A stretch of 64,000 nt of DNA from Chitinophaga pinensis. GTDB taxonomy: Bacteria > Bacteroidota > Bacteroidia > Chitinophagales > Chitinophagaceae. The stretch's first letter is position 1; every line of letters begins with the position of its first letter. The notes under the pieces were generated by a model. The model was given only the letters and a program-made list of their open reading frames with translations, was not told the DNA's origin and searched no databases. The stretch covers positions 4,030,001 to 4,094,000 of the forward strand of contig LR632930.1 of assembly GCA_902167325.1 (NCBI GenBank), given 5' to 3'. Below, in pieces: positions 31,801 to 39,194 of the stretch. The translations under genes and the position numbers were made by a program.

Positions 31801-34800
31801 GGCGTACAGTTATCGGTTGCACCAGCAGTAGCTGCGGCAGGAATGGCGTTACATTCTACCGCTACGTTCGCAGGAACAGCACCGGTCCAGGTGAGGGTAG
31901 GACGGGTGTTATCCGTTACCGTGATCATCTGGGTATGCGTGGTGGCATTACCGCAGAGGTCGGTAGCAGTCCATACACGGCGGAGCTGGTAGCTGTTCTG
32001 ACAGGCACCGGCTGCACGGATGGTATCCTGTACATAGTCGATACGGATGTAGTTATTCGGTGTACAGTTATCCGTTGCTGTAGCCGTTACTGCTGCAGGG
32101 ATAGCGTCGCACTCTACAGCGGCGGCACCGGGAGCAGTGCCGGTCCATACGAGGGTAGGACGGGTATTATCCTGAACGGTTACGATCTGGGTGTGGGTGG
32201 AAGCATTACCGCAAAGGTCGGTAGCGGTCCACACACGGCGGAGCTGATAGTTATTCTGACATGCACCGGCTGCTCGGATGGTATCCTGTACATAATCGAT
32301 ATCGATGTAAGCAACAGGTGTACAGTTATCAGTTGCACCGGCAGTGGCAGCCGCAGGGATTGCGGAGCACTCAACAGTTACGTTTGCAGGAACAGCACCG
32401 GTCCAGGTAAGTGTAGGACGGGTATTATCCACCACCGTTACGATCTGGGTGTGGGTGGCTGCGTTACCGCAAAGGTCGGTGGCAGTCCACACACGGCGGA
32501 GTTGGTAGCTGTTCTGGCATGCACCTGCTGCGCGGATAGTATCCTGTACATAATCGATGTCGATGTAAGCAACAGGCGTACAGTTATCAGTAGCCGAGGC
32601 AGTGGCTGCTGCAGGAATTGCTGAGCACTGAACGGTTACGTTTGCAGGAGCAGCACCGGTCCAGGTGAGGGTAGGACGGGTATTATCCGTCACGGTCACG
32701 ATCTGGGTGTGGGTGGCTGCGTTACCGCACAGGTCGGTGGCAGTCCACACACGGCGGAGCTGATAGTTATTCTGGCAGGCACCCGCAGCGCGGATGGTAT
32801 CCTGTACGTAAGTGATGCGGATGTAGTTACCCGGCGTACAGTTATCGGTAGCACCGGCAGTGGCAGCCGCAGGAATTGCAGAACACTGTACCGCTACGTT
32901 AGCAGGAGCAGCACCGGTCCAGGTAAGGGTGGGCAGGGTATTGTCCGACACAGTCACGATCTGGGTGTGGGTGGCTGCATTACCGCACAGGTCGGTAGCG
33001 GTCCATCTGCGGCGGAGCTGATAGTCATTCTGACAGGCACCTGCTGCACGGATCGTATCCTGCACATAAGTGATCCTTACATAGTTACCAGGCGTACAGT
33101 TATCGGTAGCCGTTGCTGTAGCGGCAGCAGGAATGGCGGAGCATTCAACAGCCACGTTAGCAGGAGCGGCACCGGTCCAGGTGAGGGTAGGCAGGGTATT
33201 ATCAGTTACCGTTACGATCTGTGTATGGGTAGCTGCATTACCGCACAGGTCAGTGGCAGTCCATACACGACGGAGCTGGTAATTATTCTGGCATGCACCC
33301 GCTGCGCGGATGGTATCCTGTACATAATCGATGCGGATGTAGTTGCCCGGTGTACAGTTATCGGTGGCAGTTGCAGTGGCAGCTGCAGGAATAGCAGAGC
33401 ACTCTACAGCAACAGCACCGGGAGCAGTACCGGTCCAGGTGAGGGTAGGACGGGTATTATCCGTTACGGTCACGATCTGGGTGTGGGTGGAAGCATTACC
33501 GCACAGGTCGGTGGCAGTCCATACACGGCGGAGCTGGTAGCTGTTCTGACAGCCACCGTTTGCACGGAGGGTATCCTGTACGTAAGTGATACGGATATAG
33601 TTACCCGGTGTACAGTTATCGGTGGCAGTGGCGGTAACCGCTGCAGGAATTGCGGAACATTCAACGGCAACATCCGCAGGCGCAGCACCGGTCCAGGTGA
33701 GGGTAGGACGGATATTGTCCTGAACAGTCACGATCTGGGTGTGGGTGGCTGCATTACCGCAAAGGTCGGTAGCAGTCCACACACGGCGGAGCTGGTAGTT
33801 ATTCTGGCATGCACCGGCTGCACGGATGGTATCCTGTACATAAGTAATGCGGATATAGTTACCCGGAGTACAGTTATCGGTAGCAGAAGCAGTAGCTGCC
33901 GCAGGGATAGCGGAGCACTGAACGGTTACGTTAGCAGGAGCGGCACCGGTCCAGGTAATCACAGGTATTGTGTTATCCTGAACGGTTACGATCTGGGTGT
34001 GGGTGGAAGCATTACCGCAAAGGTCGGTAGCGGTCCACACACGGCGGAGCTGGTAGTTGTTCTGACATGCACCGGCTGCACGGAGGGTGTCCTGTACATA
34101 ATCGATGCGGATGTAGTTACCAGGCGTACAGTTATCAGTAGCAGTTGCAGTAGCAGCCGCAGGGATGGCGGAGCACTGAACGGTTACGTTGGCAGGAGCA
34201 GCGCCGGTCCAGGTGATGGTGGGTACCGTGTTATCGGTTACGGTCACGATCTGGGTGTGGGTGGCTGCATTACCGCAAAGGTCGGTGGCAGTCCACACAC
34301 GGCGGAGCTGGTAGTTATTCTGACAGGCACCTGCTGCACGGAGCGTATCCTGTACCATAGTGATACGGATATAGTTGCCCGGCGTACAGTTATCGGTAGC
34401 AGATGCAGTAGCAGCCGCCGGGATAGCGGAGCACTGAACAGATACGTTGGCAGGAGCGGCACCGGTCCAGGTAATTACAGGCACAGTGTTATCCGTTACC
34501 GTTACGATCTGGGTGTGGGTGGAAGCATTACCGCACAGGTCGGTAGCGGTCCATACACGGCGGAGCTGATAGTTATTCTGACATGCACCTGCTGCACGGA
34601 GGGTGTCCTGTACCATTACGATACGAACGTAGTTACCCGGCGTACAGTTATCGGTAGCAGTGGCAGTGGCAGCCGCAGGGATAGCGGAGCACTGAACAGC
34701 TACGTTTGCAGGGGCAGCACCGGTCCAGGTAAGGGTAGGAGCCGTATTATCCTGAACGGTGATGATCTGTGTATGTGAAATAGTGTTGCCACAGGCATCG

Positions 34801-37800
34801 GTAGCCGTCCACACACGGCGCAGCTGGTAAGTATTCTGGCATGCACCGGGAACACCTGCGCGGATGGTATCCTGCGCATAGGTCGGGGTAATGGTAGTAC
34901 CTGCGGGCAAACAGTTATCTGCCACCGTGGGGTTCACCGCAGCAGGGATAGCATCGCAGTTTACGGTTGCATTAGCAGGCGTACCGCCAGCCCAGGTCAA
35001 TGTGGGGCGGGAAGTATCCACCACTGTAATCAGCTGGGTATGAACTGTGGAGTTGTTACAATTATCGAGCGCCGTCCAGGTACGGATAAGGCGGTAGTTG
35101 TTCACGCAGGTACCGGTGTAGGTAGCGTCGCGAACGGTATTTACGGTGATGCGTACAGCAGCGTTAGCGGTACAGTTATCTGTTCCGGAAGCAGTTACTG
35201 CAGCGGGGATGGCAGAGCAGCTCACAGTAGTATCTACCGGAGCACGGCCGCCGGGGAAGGTCAGCGCAGGATCTGTGGTATCTATTACGGTAATGGTCTG
35301 CGATGTGCTTACGCTCAGTCCACAACGGTCGGTTGCCGTCCAGGTGCGGGTGATCGTCATGCCACAGGTCTGTGTAACGGTATTGTCGGTGAATGTAACC
35401 GTCAACGGGAAGCCCAGCGGATGCCTGAAGGTAGGCGTACCGAAAAGGGTCGTGTAAACCAGTGTTTTGCTACATTCTACTGAAATGTTCGCAGGCGTGG
35501 TCACCACCGTAGGCGGATTGGTGTTCACGGTGATCTGAACAGGGGAAGATGAGTCAGAGCAGGCTCCGGAAATCACTACACGGCGGAACCAGGTTGTTAC
35601 GCTGAGCGCACCAGGCTGGTAATTCTCCGTATTGGTGCCGGGGATAGTTATATATCCTGCAGTTGCACTGGTTGTGCTGTACTGCCACTGATAAGTAAAG
35701 GTGCCCGTTCCGCTGGAAGGATGGCCTACGCTATATATTTCTGCAGGCGTTTCACCGATACAGATCGTTTGATCCTGACGGATGATATTCTGATTGATCT
35801 CATTCAGGTTACTGATGATCAGCGTATCAGACACCACTGCGCAAGGCCCGTTGGTGATGGTCCAAACCACTGTGGCTACTGTTCCTACAAACACTCTTGC
35901 AGTAGAAGTAGGACTGTGGATATCGGAGAATACAACAGAAGCAGGGTTAGCCGTCCATGTACCAATTGCACCAGGCACACTGGGTGCGGTGGCATTCAGC
36001 TGGAACATCTCCTCGTTACATTTCTCCTGATCCGGACCCGCATCCGGTTTCGCCGGTTGCTGGAACACCGTTACCGTGGTAGTCACACACGTGGTGTTAC
36101 CGCAAGCCGTTGTGCCAATGGCGCGAACGGAGTAAGTAGTGTTAGCAGTGGGGGATACGGTCACCGATGTCACATTCCGCGCAATTTCCACGGCAGTTCC
36201 GCTTGCGCAGTCACCACGGTACCAAACCCATTCGGAGTTGGAGCCCAGCGTGCCACTGGCAATGGAAAGGGTGGTAGACTGTCCGACGCAGATGGAAGCC
36301 GCAGTAACACCAATAGTAGGCGTTGTAGATGGCGTATTCAGCACCACGTCGAATTCTTTCGTATCCACGCAGGTGTCGGAGGTTCCCACAGGTTTGAGAA
36401 CGGTCAGACGGAAGCGGTAAGTTCCCGGAGCAGCGGCGGCAGGATAAGTAACGGTTATGTTACCACCTGTTGCAGAAGGCAGCACGCCATTATCTACGTT
36501 CACAAATCCAGGCATGGCCGGTGCAATCGCTTCAAGATCATAATGCGTAGGTGCATTCGTTGCCGTGTAAGGCAGCGTGAAAGTGAAAGGCGTCTGGCGG
36601 CACACGTCTATTGCAGATGGGATCGTAACAACCGGACCATTATGGAAGGTCAGTCTTACGTCAGCCTGAGCGGTAGGACAAGGCGCGTTGCCATTGTACT
36701 TACGCACCGTCCATCTTACAGTAGCAGTTACACCTGCAGCAGAATTCACGGTAACAACCGCATTCGGGTTATTGGCCTGGCCTGCAGGGATGGTAACTGA
36801 ACCTGAAATAACCGTCCACGTTCCGTAGGTAGATGTATCTGTCAACGGCACTGCAGTCAGCGTAAACTGACGGCTACATTGTGCGATCTCATTATCCGTT
36901 AAGGTAGCAACCGGTCTGGTATAAGTGATGAAGTCCCTTTCATGCGTGGCAACGCAGGGCGCACCGTTGGCGGTGAGCGTAATGCGGACACGCACAGGAA
37001 CGTTGGGCGGCATATTTATAAGGTCGCGCTCGTTCGGTAAACCGGCAGGCACGGTAAGACTGGCACCGTTAGCTGCGCCAACGATTTCCCAGAGTACCGT
37101 GTAAGGATTCTTGGTAACAGGGGTACCACCCGTGTTGCGTAACCGGTAAGTGGTGGTTACAGGGTTGGTACAGGTGGCGGTTACGTTTTGTATAACAGCA
37201 TTGGGGAGCTTCACGGCAATGATCCGTACGGTGTCTGTAGTCGTACACTGTCCGTTTTTCACTTCCACATATGGCTTCACAGAGTCTCCGTCAATACTGG
37301 GTACTGTTACATTGATAGTTTGGGTGGTAAGGAAGCTGGGTTTCCAGAGTTTACCATAAGCAGTATTGGCCGCGCCGGCATCCAGCGTGACCTGTGTGCC
37401 TGCGCAGGCAAGCAAATCGGGACCGAGATCCACAACGGGCGGCTCGTCTACAGTAATGGTGATACTGTCTCTGCGTTTGCAGACACGGGGCTGGCCGGTA
37501 ACAGGATCCATACCATGCCAGATGGTGCCTTCCACGATGTATTCGGTAGTTACCTGCGGACGGATCAGTACCTGGTTCTTAGGCTGGGGTCCGCTGGGCC
37601 AGGGTTCTATATAATTACCCATGAAGGTAAATTCCTGGTAACCCGTTGTTCCGCTGGCGCTCAGTGGAATGGCCGTCATGATCATGGTTTCTCCACGGCA
37701 AAGGGAGTCGCGGGGAACGGTGATTTCCGGCAGGTCTGCCACATCGAGCCTTACCGGGGTGGAAGGGGTGTAACATTGTCGCTGTCCTGCCGCAAGGTTA

Positions 37801-39194
37801 CCCTGTTCGATGATCATCAGGCGGTATTCCCAATGCTCGCCCTCTTTGAGCAGCCCTTCGGGAATGGTCAGCATATTGGTATTCAGACCAAGATATCCTG
37901 AGCCGGCAGGGATAGTAGCCCAGGTGCCGGTGCCCGCAACGCGGTATTCCCAGTAATACTCAGGATCGGTAAAATAATCTACGGGGTCGATGCTGGAAGT
38001 AAGGTTCAGTGTTGCACCGGGGCATACTTCCTGCTGGTCGTCAGCAGTACCATCGATATATGCATAGATATAAGGAGCGCAGAATTTAAACTCGATGTCA
38101 TCCACCGCAATGTCGTTACCGCAACCACCGGGGTTGTTGTTCTTGATCTCTACGGTTACATCGGTAACACCGGGAGGGAGGGTAACGGTACCACCGTATT
38201 GTTGCCAGCCGGTGAGGCGCTGGTTACCGGGGTCGTTACGCCGGAGGTCCATGGATACGTCTCCGGTATAGAACTGTCCGATGGTTGCACCGTTCGCCTT
38301 ATTCTTCACAATAAAGGTAACACCCGCGTATTGATATCGGGAACCATACCCGGCACAGGTATTTGTGAGTACCTGATGTGAGTTCAGGTTGATAAACCAG
38401 GCGGAGAAGTTGTATTTCGCACCTGGACAAAGGTCGTTGACCTCTCTTTTATAGAATGTTTTTGGATTATTTGAAGAGTTCGCGATCATCATACCGCCAT
38501 AGCCATTGTTGGTATGGTCGTCCACATTGTCCCATTCCGGGCGGCCACCGCGGATCGCATTGTAATAAATAGTATACCAGTCATCAGACAGGGGCCAGCC
38601 GTTAGAGGTGTTGCCTGCGACATAAGGATTGGAGTTCCATTGATATTCTACTGTTGCACCTGTAACTGCGCGGCGGGGACCACCGGCAGTAAACGTACCA
38701 AAATCCTCTTTAAAGTTCGTAGCGGGAGTAAAAGAGCCACGGCATTCGGCCATGGAGCAGTCTGTCACATCAATTTCCACTTCCCGCTCCCGGGTGTACC
38801 TTGGGCGGCCATTACGTACACCATCATATAAGGTTGCTTTAACATAGTATTTACCCACCATGGTCATGTCCAGCATAATGGTCTGGCCTGCCATGAGGGT
38901 ACCGGCAACAGTGGTGTTAACCCATAAAATGGGTGCAGGCCTGCCCATCGAGGCTCTGTACGTTATGACGGGGCCGGTTGGAGGGGTGATTGTCCAGACC
39001 ACGCTGTCGGGGATCTGGTAATCGGTATCCCCGTTGAACTCCGACTTGCCATCCCTGAAGAAAGCATGGATGGACGCGTACCTGCCAAGACAAACTTCCT
39101 GGGGGTGGTTTAACCATACGTCCCAGGCATCTTGTGCCTGAGCCATGGAGATGGCAGATAATAATGTAATAAGAAAGAGTAAAAGTCGCTTCAT
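19842..39194 (-). CDS. Giant secreted repeat protein (~6,450 aa) with HYR/Ig-like repeats and type IX secretion sorting domain
   Basis: The start is the ATG at 39194 (MKRLLLFLITLLSAISMAQA signal peptide); an in-frame TTG 12 bp upstream is less likely. Residues ~150-380 form a jelly-roll-like region (NDIAVDDIEFKF), and ~380-1,230 hold PKD/Ig-like modules (DLGPDLLACAGTQVTLDAG). Next come ~55 repeats of ~86 residues. The typical unit runs from APANVTVECSAIPAA through TATDNCTP and GACQNNYQLRRVWTATDLCG to THTQIVTV, with four Cys. Five or six Ig-like modules (LGSDTSLCGGNG, LSRDTSICPGQT) precede the last ~95 residues, which contain VPNAFSPNGDGKNDLF and IFNRWGEMVY, the gliding-motility-associated (CHU_C, type B) sorting domain. 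It is probably exported by the type IX system and displayed as a long adhesive or structural fibre. The whole frame is open. Confidence 0.9.
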   Translation of the reverse strand: MKRLLLFLITLLSAISMAQAQDAWDVWLNHPQEVCLGRYASIHAFFRDGKSEFNGDTDYQIPDSVVWTITPPTGPVITYRASMGRPAPILWVNTTVAGTLMAGQTIMLDMTMVGKYYVKATLYDGVRNGRPRYTREREVEIDVTDCSMAECRGSFTPATNFKEDFGTFTAGGPRRAVTGATVEYQWNSNPYVAGNTSNGWPLSDDWYTIYYNAIRGGRPEWDNVDDHTNNGYGGMMIANSSNNPKTFYKREVNDLCPGAKYNFSAWFINLNSHQVLTNTCAGYGSRYQYAGVTFIVKNKANGATIGQFYTGDVSMDLRRNDPGNQRLTGWQQYGGTVTLPPGVTDVTVEIKNNNPGGCGNDIAVDDIEFKFCAPYIYAYIDGTADDQQEVCPGATLNLTSSIDPVDYFTDPEYYWEYRVAGTGTWATIPAGSGYLGLNTNMLTIPEGLLKEGEHWEYRLMIIEQGNLAAGQRQCYTPSTPVRLDVADLPEITVPRDSLCRGETMIMTAIPLSASGTTGYQEFTFMGNYIEPWPSGPQPKNQVLIRPQVTTEYIVEGTIWHGMDPVTGQPRVCKRRDSITITVDEPPVVDLGPDLLACAGTQVTLDAGAANTAYGKLWKPSFLTTQTINVTVPSIDGDSVKPYVEVKNGQCTTTDTVRIIAVKLPNAVIQNVTATCTNPVTTTYRLRNTGGTPVTKNPYTVLWEIVGAANGASLTVPAGLPNERDLINMPPNVPVRVRITLTANGAPCVATHERDFITYTRPVATLTDNEIAQCSRQFTLTAVPLTDTSTYGTWTVISGSVTIPAGQANNPNAVVTVNSAAGVTATVRWTVRKYNGNAPCPTAQADVRLTFHNGPVVTIPSAIDVCRQTPFTFTLPYTATNAPTHYDLEAIAPAMPGFVNVDNGVLPSATGGNITVTYPAAAAPGTYRFRLTVLKPVGTSDTCVDTKEFDVVLNTPSTTPTIGVTAASICVGQSTTLSIASGTLGSNSEWVWYRGDCASGTAVEIARNVTSVTVSPTANTTYSVRAIGTTACGNTTCVTTTVTVFQQPAKPDAGPDQEKCNEEMFQLNATAPSVPGAIGTWTANPASVVFSDIHSPTSTARVFVGTVATVVWTITNGPCAVVSDTLIISNLNEINQNIIRQDQTICIGETPAEIYSVGHPSSGTGTFTYQWQYSTTSATAGYITIPGTNTENYQPGALSVTTWFRRVVISGACSDSSSPVQITVNTNPPTVVTTPANISVECSKTLVYTTLFGTPTFRHPLGFPLTVTFTDNTVTQTCGMTITRTWTATDRCGLSVSTSQTITVIDTTDPALTFPGGRAPVDTTVSCSAIPAAVTASGTDNCTANAAVRITVNTVRDATYTGTCVNNYRLIRTWTALDNCNNSTVHTQLITVVDTSRPTLTWAGGTPANATVNCDAIPAAVNPTVADNCLPAGTTITPTYAQDTIRAGVPGACQNTYQLRRVWTATDACGNTISHTQIITVQDNTAPTLTWTGAAPANVAVQCSAIPAAATATATDNCTPGNYVRIVMVQDTLRAAGACQNNYQLRRVWTATDLCGNASTHTQIVTVTDNTVPVITWTGAAPANVSVQCSAIPAAATASATDNCTPGNYIRITMVQDTLRAAGACQNNYQLRRVWTATDLCGNAATHTQIVTVTDNTVPTITWTGAAPANVTVQCSAIPAAATATATDNCTPGNYIRIDYVQDTLRAAGACQNNYQLRRVWTATDLCGNASTHTQIVTVQDNTIPVITWTGAAPANVTVQCSAIPAAATASATDNCTPGNYIRITYVQDTIRAAGACQNNYQLRRVWTATDLCGNAATHTQIVTVQDNIRPTLTWTGAAPADVAVECSAIPAAVTATATDNCTPGNYIRITYVQDTLRANGGCQNSYQLRRVWTATDLCGNASTHTQIVTVTDNTRPTLTWTGTAPGAVAVECSAIPAAATATATDNCTPGNYIRIDYVQDTIRAAGACQNNYQLRRVWTATDLCGNAATHTQIVTVTDNTLPTLTWTGAAPANVAVECSAIPAAATATATDNCTPGNYVRITYVQDTIRAAGACQNDYQLRRRWTATDLCGNAATHTQIVTVSDNTLPTLTWTGAAPANVAVQCSAIPAAATAGATDNCTPGNYIRITYVQDTIRAAGACQNNYQLRRVWTATDLCGNAATHTQIVTVTDNTRPTLTWTGAAPANVTVQCSAIPAAATASATDNCTPVAYIDIDYVQDTIRAAGACQNSYQLRRVWTATDLCGNAATHTQIVTVVDNTRPTLTWTGAVPANVTVECSAIPAAATAGATDNCTPVAYIDIDYVQDTIRAAGACQNNYQLRRVWTATDLCGNASTHTQIVTVQDNTRPTLVWTGTAPGAAAVECDAIPAAVTATATDNCTPNNYIRIDYVQDTIRAAGACQNSYQLRRVWTATDLCGNATTHTQMITVTDNTRPTLTWTGAVPANVAVECNAIPAAATAGATDNCTPGNYIRMTYVQDTIRAAGACQNNYQLRRVWTATDLCGNAATHTQIVSVSDNTDPILTFPSGLPADVTVNCDAVPAPVTASATDNCTPTNYVTITLRTDTVRAAGACISNYQLVRTWTARDLCGNTATHVQRVTVQDTTRPTLTWTGAAPANVAVECSAIPAAATATATDNCTPGNYVRITYVQDTIRAAGACQNDYQLRRVWTATDLCGNAATHTQIVTVSDNTIPVLTWTGAAPANVAVQCSAIPAAATAGATDNCTPGNYIRITYVQDTIRAAGACQNNYQLRRVWTATDLCGNAATHTQIVTVTDNTRPTLTWTGAAPANVTVQCSAIPAAATASATDNCTPVAYIDIDYVQDTIRAAGACQNSYQLRRVWTATDLCGNAATHTQIVTVVDNTRPTLTWTGAVPANVTVECSAIPAAATAGATDNCTPANYIDIDYTQDTVRAAGNCQNEYELHRRWTATDLCGNVATHTQIVTVQDNTRPTLVWAGTAPGAAAVECDAIPAAVTATATDNCTPNNYIRIDYVQDTIRAAGACQNSYQLRRRWTATDLCGNATTHTQMITVTDNTRPTLTWTGAAPANVAVECNAIPAAATAGATDNCTPGNYIRMTYVQDTIRAAGACQNNYQLRRVWTATDLCGNAATHTQIVSVSDNTDPILTFPSGLPADVTVNCDAVPAPVTASATDNCTPTNYVTITLRTDTVRAAGACISNYQLVRTWTARDLCGNTATHVQRVTVQDTTRPALTWTGAAPANVAVECSAIPAAATAGATDNCTPGNAVRITYVQDTIRAAGACQNDYQLRRVWTATDLCGNAATHTQIVTVSDNTIPVLTWTGAAPANVAVQCSAIPAAATAGATDNCTPGNYIRITYVQDTIRAAGACQNNYQLRRVWTATDLCGNAATHTQIVTVTDNTRPTLTWTGAAPANVTVECSAIPAAATAGATDNCTPGNYIRMTYVQDTIRAAGACQNNYQLRRVWTATDLCGNAATHTQIVTVQDVTRPTLTWAGAAPANVTVECSAIPAAAVASATDNCTPVNYIRITYVQDTIRAAGACQNNYQLRRVWTATDLCGNAATHTQIVTVRDVTRPTLIWTGAAPANVTVQCSAIPAAVTATATDNCTPVNYIRITYVQDTIRAAGACQNNYQLRRVWTATDLCGNAATHTQIVTVQDNTRPTLTWTGAAPANVTVQCDAIPAAATATATDNCTPVNYIRITYVQDTIRAAGACQNNYQLRRVWTATDLCGNAATHTQIVTVQDTQRPTLTWTGAAPADITVNCDAVPSPVTASATDNCTPANYVTITLRTDTIRAAGACISNYQLVRTWTARDLCGNAATHVQRVTVQDTTRPTLTWTGAAPANVTVECSAIPAAATARATDNCSPAATIRITYVQDTIRAAGACQNNYQLRRVWTATDLCGNASTHTQIVTVTDNTRPTLTWTGAAPANVTVECSAIPAAATAGATDNCTPANYIRITYVQDTIRAAGACQNNYQLRRVWTATDLCGNAATHTQIVTVQDVTRPTLTWTGAAPANVTVECSAIPAAAVASATDNCTPANYIRMAYVQDTIRAAGACQNNYQLRRVWTATDLCGNAATHTQIVTVQDVTRPTLTWTGAAPANVTVQCDAIPAAVTASATDNCTPVNYIRITYVQDTIRAAGACQNNYQLRRVWTATDLCGNAATHTQIVTVQDNTRPTLTWTGAAPANVTVQCDAIPAAATATATDNCTPVNYIRITYVQDTIRAAGACQNNYQLRRIWTATDLCGNASTHTQIVTVQDNTRPTLTWTGAAPANVTADCDAIPAAVTATATDNCTPVNYIRILYKQDTIRAAGACQNNYQLRRVWTATDLCGNAATHTQLVNVQDTTNPALVFPGARPANATVNCDAIPATVTATATDNCTPGNAVRIVYVQDTLRTAGNCISNYQLRRTWTATDLCGNFDRHIQILTVQDTTKPALVFPGTRPANATVNCDAIPAAVTATATDNCTPGNAVRIVYVQDTLRTAGNCISNYQLRRTWTATDLCGNFDSHIQILTVQDTTNPVLVFTGARPASITVNCDAIPAAATATATDNCTPGNLVTVRLTTDTLRTAGNCNSNYQLRRTWTATDLCGNFSTHVQLVTVQDTTKPALVWPGTRPANVTVNCDAIPAAVTATATDNCTPGNLVTVAYTQDTVRAAGNCVNNYELRRTWTATDLCGNASSHVQIVTVQDTTKPAMVWPGTRPANTTVNCDAVPAAIMPAATDNCTPGNMVTIALRTDTLRAAGACISNYQLRRTWTATDLCGNFSTHMQVVTVQDTTKPVFAFPNGRPADATVSCDAIPAVPVVNATDNCSPANGVTVTLRTDTLRTPGACANSYRLRRTWTATDLCGNSDTFVQTLTVEDRTAPVFTMPTPADTTVNCDEIPAQPDLAAIDNCSPVGKVTILKNENRNAIPGACANNYLLIRTWTAIDECRNAVTVTQTITVVDTKAPVFTSATPADTTVNCDMVPAAPNMTATDNCSTGNNVTVRYNETRRDIPGACINNYQLIRTWTATDECGNFNTVSQTITVQDTTAPVFTTPAPANVTVECDKVPAQPDLTATDNCAGNVTITKAQQRIDSTCANTYRLIRTWTATDVCGNATTLTQTIIVADRTKPVFTSPIPADTTVNCDAIPARPVINATDNCAGSINVVFEEEHIDIPGACASNYKLLRTWTANDGCGNISKVIQVITVRDTTRPTFTMPVPADTTVNCDAIPVQPDLTAADNCSAASDVTVVKNETRENIAGACANNYRLIRTWTATDACGNARTVRQVVTVQDTTRPVFVLPVPTDTTVNCNAVPTQPDINANDNCSAQNRVTIVKNERRENIAGACVNNYRLIRTWTATDECGNSAVLTQVVTVQDTTRPNFTMPIPMDATVNCDAIPTQPDLNVTDNCTATNAIRVVKSERREDIAGACVNNYRLIRTWTATDECGNIRTVTQTLTVQDTTRPTFVGSTPADATVECSAIPVQPNIQVTDNCSASNNVTVVKSERREDIPGACVNNYRLIRTWTATDECGNSSSVQQVLTVTDTTAPVFTSTTPADATAECSAIPAQPDLIARDNCSGNNVTVVKAERREDIAGACANNYRLIRTWTATDECGNSRTVTQVLTITDNTKPVFNMPVPANATVECSAIPVQPDLTATDNCSPAAGITIVKYERREDIPGACANNYRLIRTWTATDECGNATTVTQTLTVQDTTKPVFTTLPPTNITMSCSELPAAPVMTATDNCSGNNVVVTYKFVKQPMSGICAYNYRLTRTWTATDECGNTATATQVITVMDTTKPTFSMAAPADTTVMCDNLPAPVSISATDNCTPHGGVTIRYRSIRETVPGACNYRVVNIWTAIDACGNTAEMRQVVTVIDTVKPVIAAPPADITLTCGQPIPTGQISLTATDNCSADFPKQVQYTIDPYTPDLCNGYTIIRRWRVADGCGNQADDVIQRIIVRPCPQPELEAEVFTNCSTNPFITLKTKGDVQRPVYTLVGVTPANAVSTPMSSTNPRFNVNGATTASFTVRDGVTGCVSDTVTYTINYLQMPVVNLGSDTSLCGGNGMVLDAGPANFGYQIRWSTGENTQRIRITRAGTYKVTVSNGMCEASDSIEVGVIPMPLIDLKDTTICRGQSVKLDATVEGNATYLWSTGATSPVITVSTQERFWVRVTKLGCITIDTVNVTVNPPPDVTLSRDTSICPGQTVMLTVNTNAGRIQWATGETGNSIVVSRAGNYQVAVYRDNCVVKEAVRVTERPDIKLELGPDRFMCPGSSILIDARHADVNVYRWNDGDLNPVKTITQPGTYVLGVLDRFCDRYKTDSIKVTISGPPTVNLGNDTIICKGRRHILKANAVNASRYLWSTGATTAGIEVTQPGTYTVTAFNDCGSTTDEITIDVKECDSKPEVPNAFSPNGDGKNDLFRPVVRGPMYEYELRIFNRWGEMVYISKDQYAGWDGTYKGRPVDVGTFVWWLSYKKATFGPAFIIKGDVTVVR
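21435..35520 (-). repeat. Array of ~55 HYR-like repeats, 258-bp period
   Basis: About 54 units carry a DNC motif plus one divergent first unit, each ~86 codons (258 bp). Central units are near-identical at the DNA level; the C-terminal third (about 21.4-25.9 kb) and the first few units are more diverged and of variable length. The boundaries are approximate. The repeats lie inside the giant reverse-strand gene. Their regular spacing in multiples of three keeps the antisense frame open over long distances. Confidence 0.88.
27765..33182 (-). repeat. Seven-unit higher-order repeat, three copies of 1,806 bp
   Basis: Within the 258-bp array a distinct unit type (TNYVTITLRTDT ... ISNYQLVRTWTARDLC) recurs every seventh unit. 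Its boundary sequence begins at 27,765, 29,571 and 31,377, exactly 1,806 bp (7 x 258) apart each time. Other landmark variants (for example the joins at 29,301 and 31,107) keep the same spacing. The second and third copies are nearly identical. The first is more diverged in its lower-numbered half. Confidence 0.85.

Noticed and set aside
24969..32624. Forward-strand open frame of 2,551 codons antisense to the giant gene (and a 689-codon one at 32709-34778)
   Set aside because: It is a by-product of the 258-bp (multiple of three) repeats: once one unit lacks stops in the antisense frame, all copies do. The translation is low-complexity Gly/Thr/Cys/Arg text with no signal, start context or family, while the reverse strand has a signal peptide, known domains and a sorting domain.
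21435..35520. CRISPR array because of many regular repeats
   Set aside because: Repeats are 258 bp, contiguous and coding, with no spacers and no cas genes.
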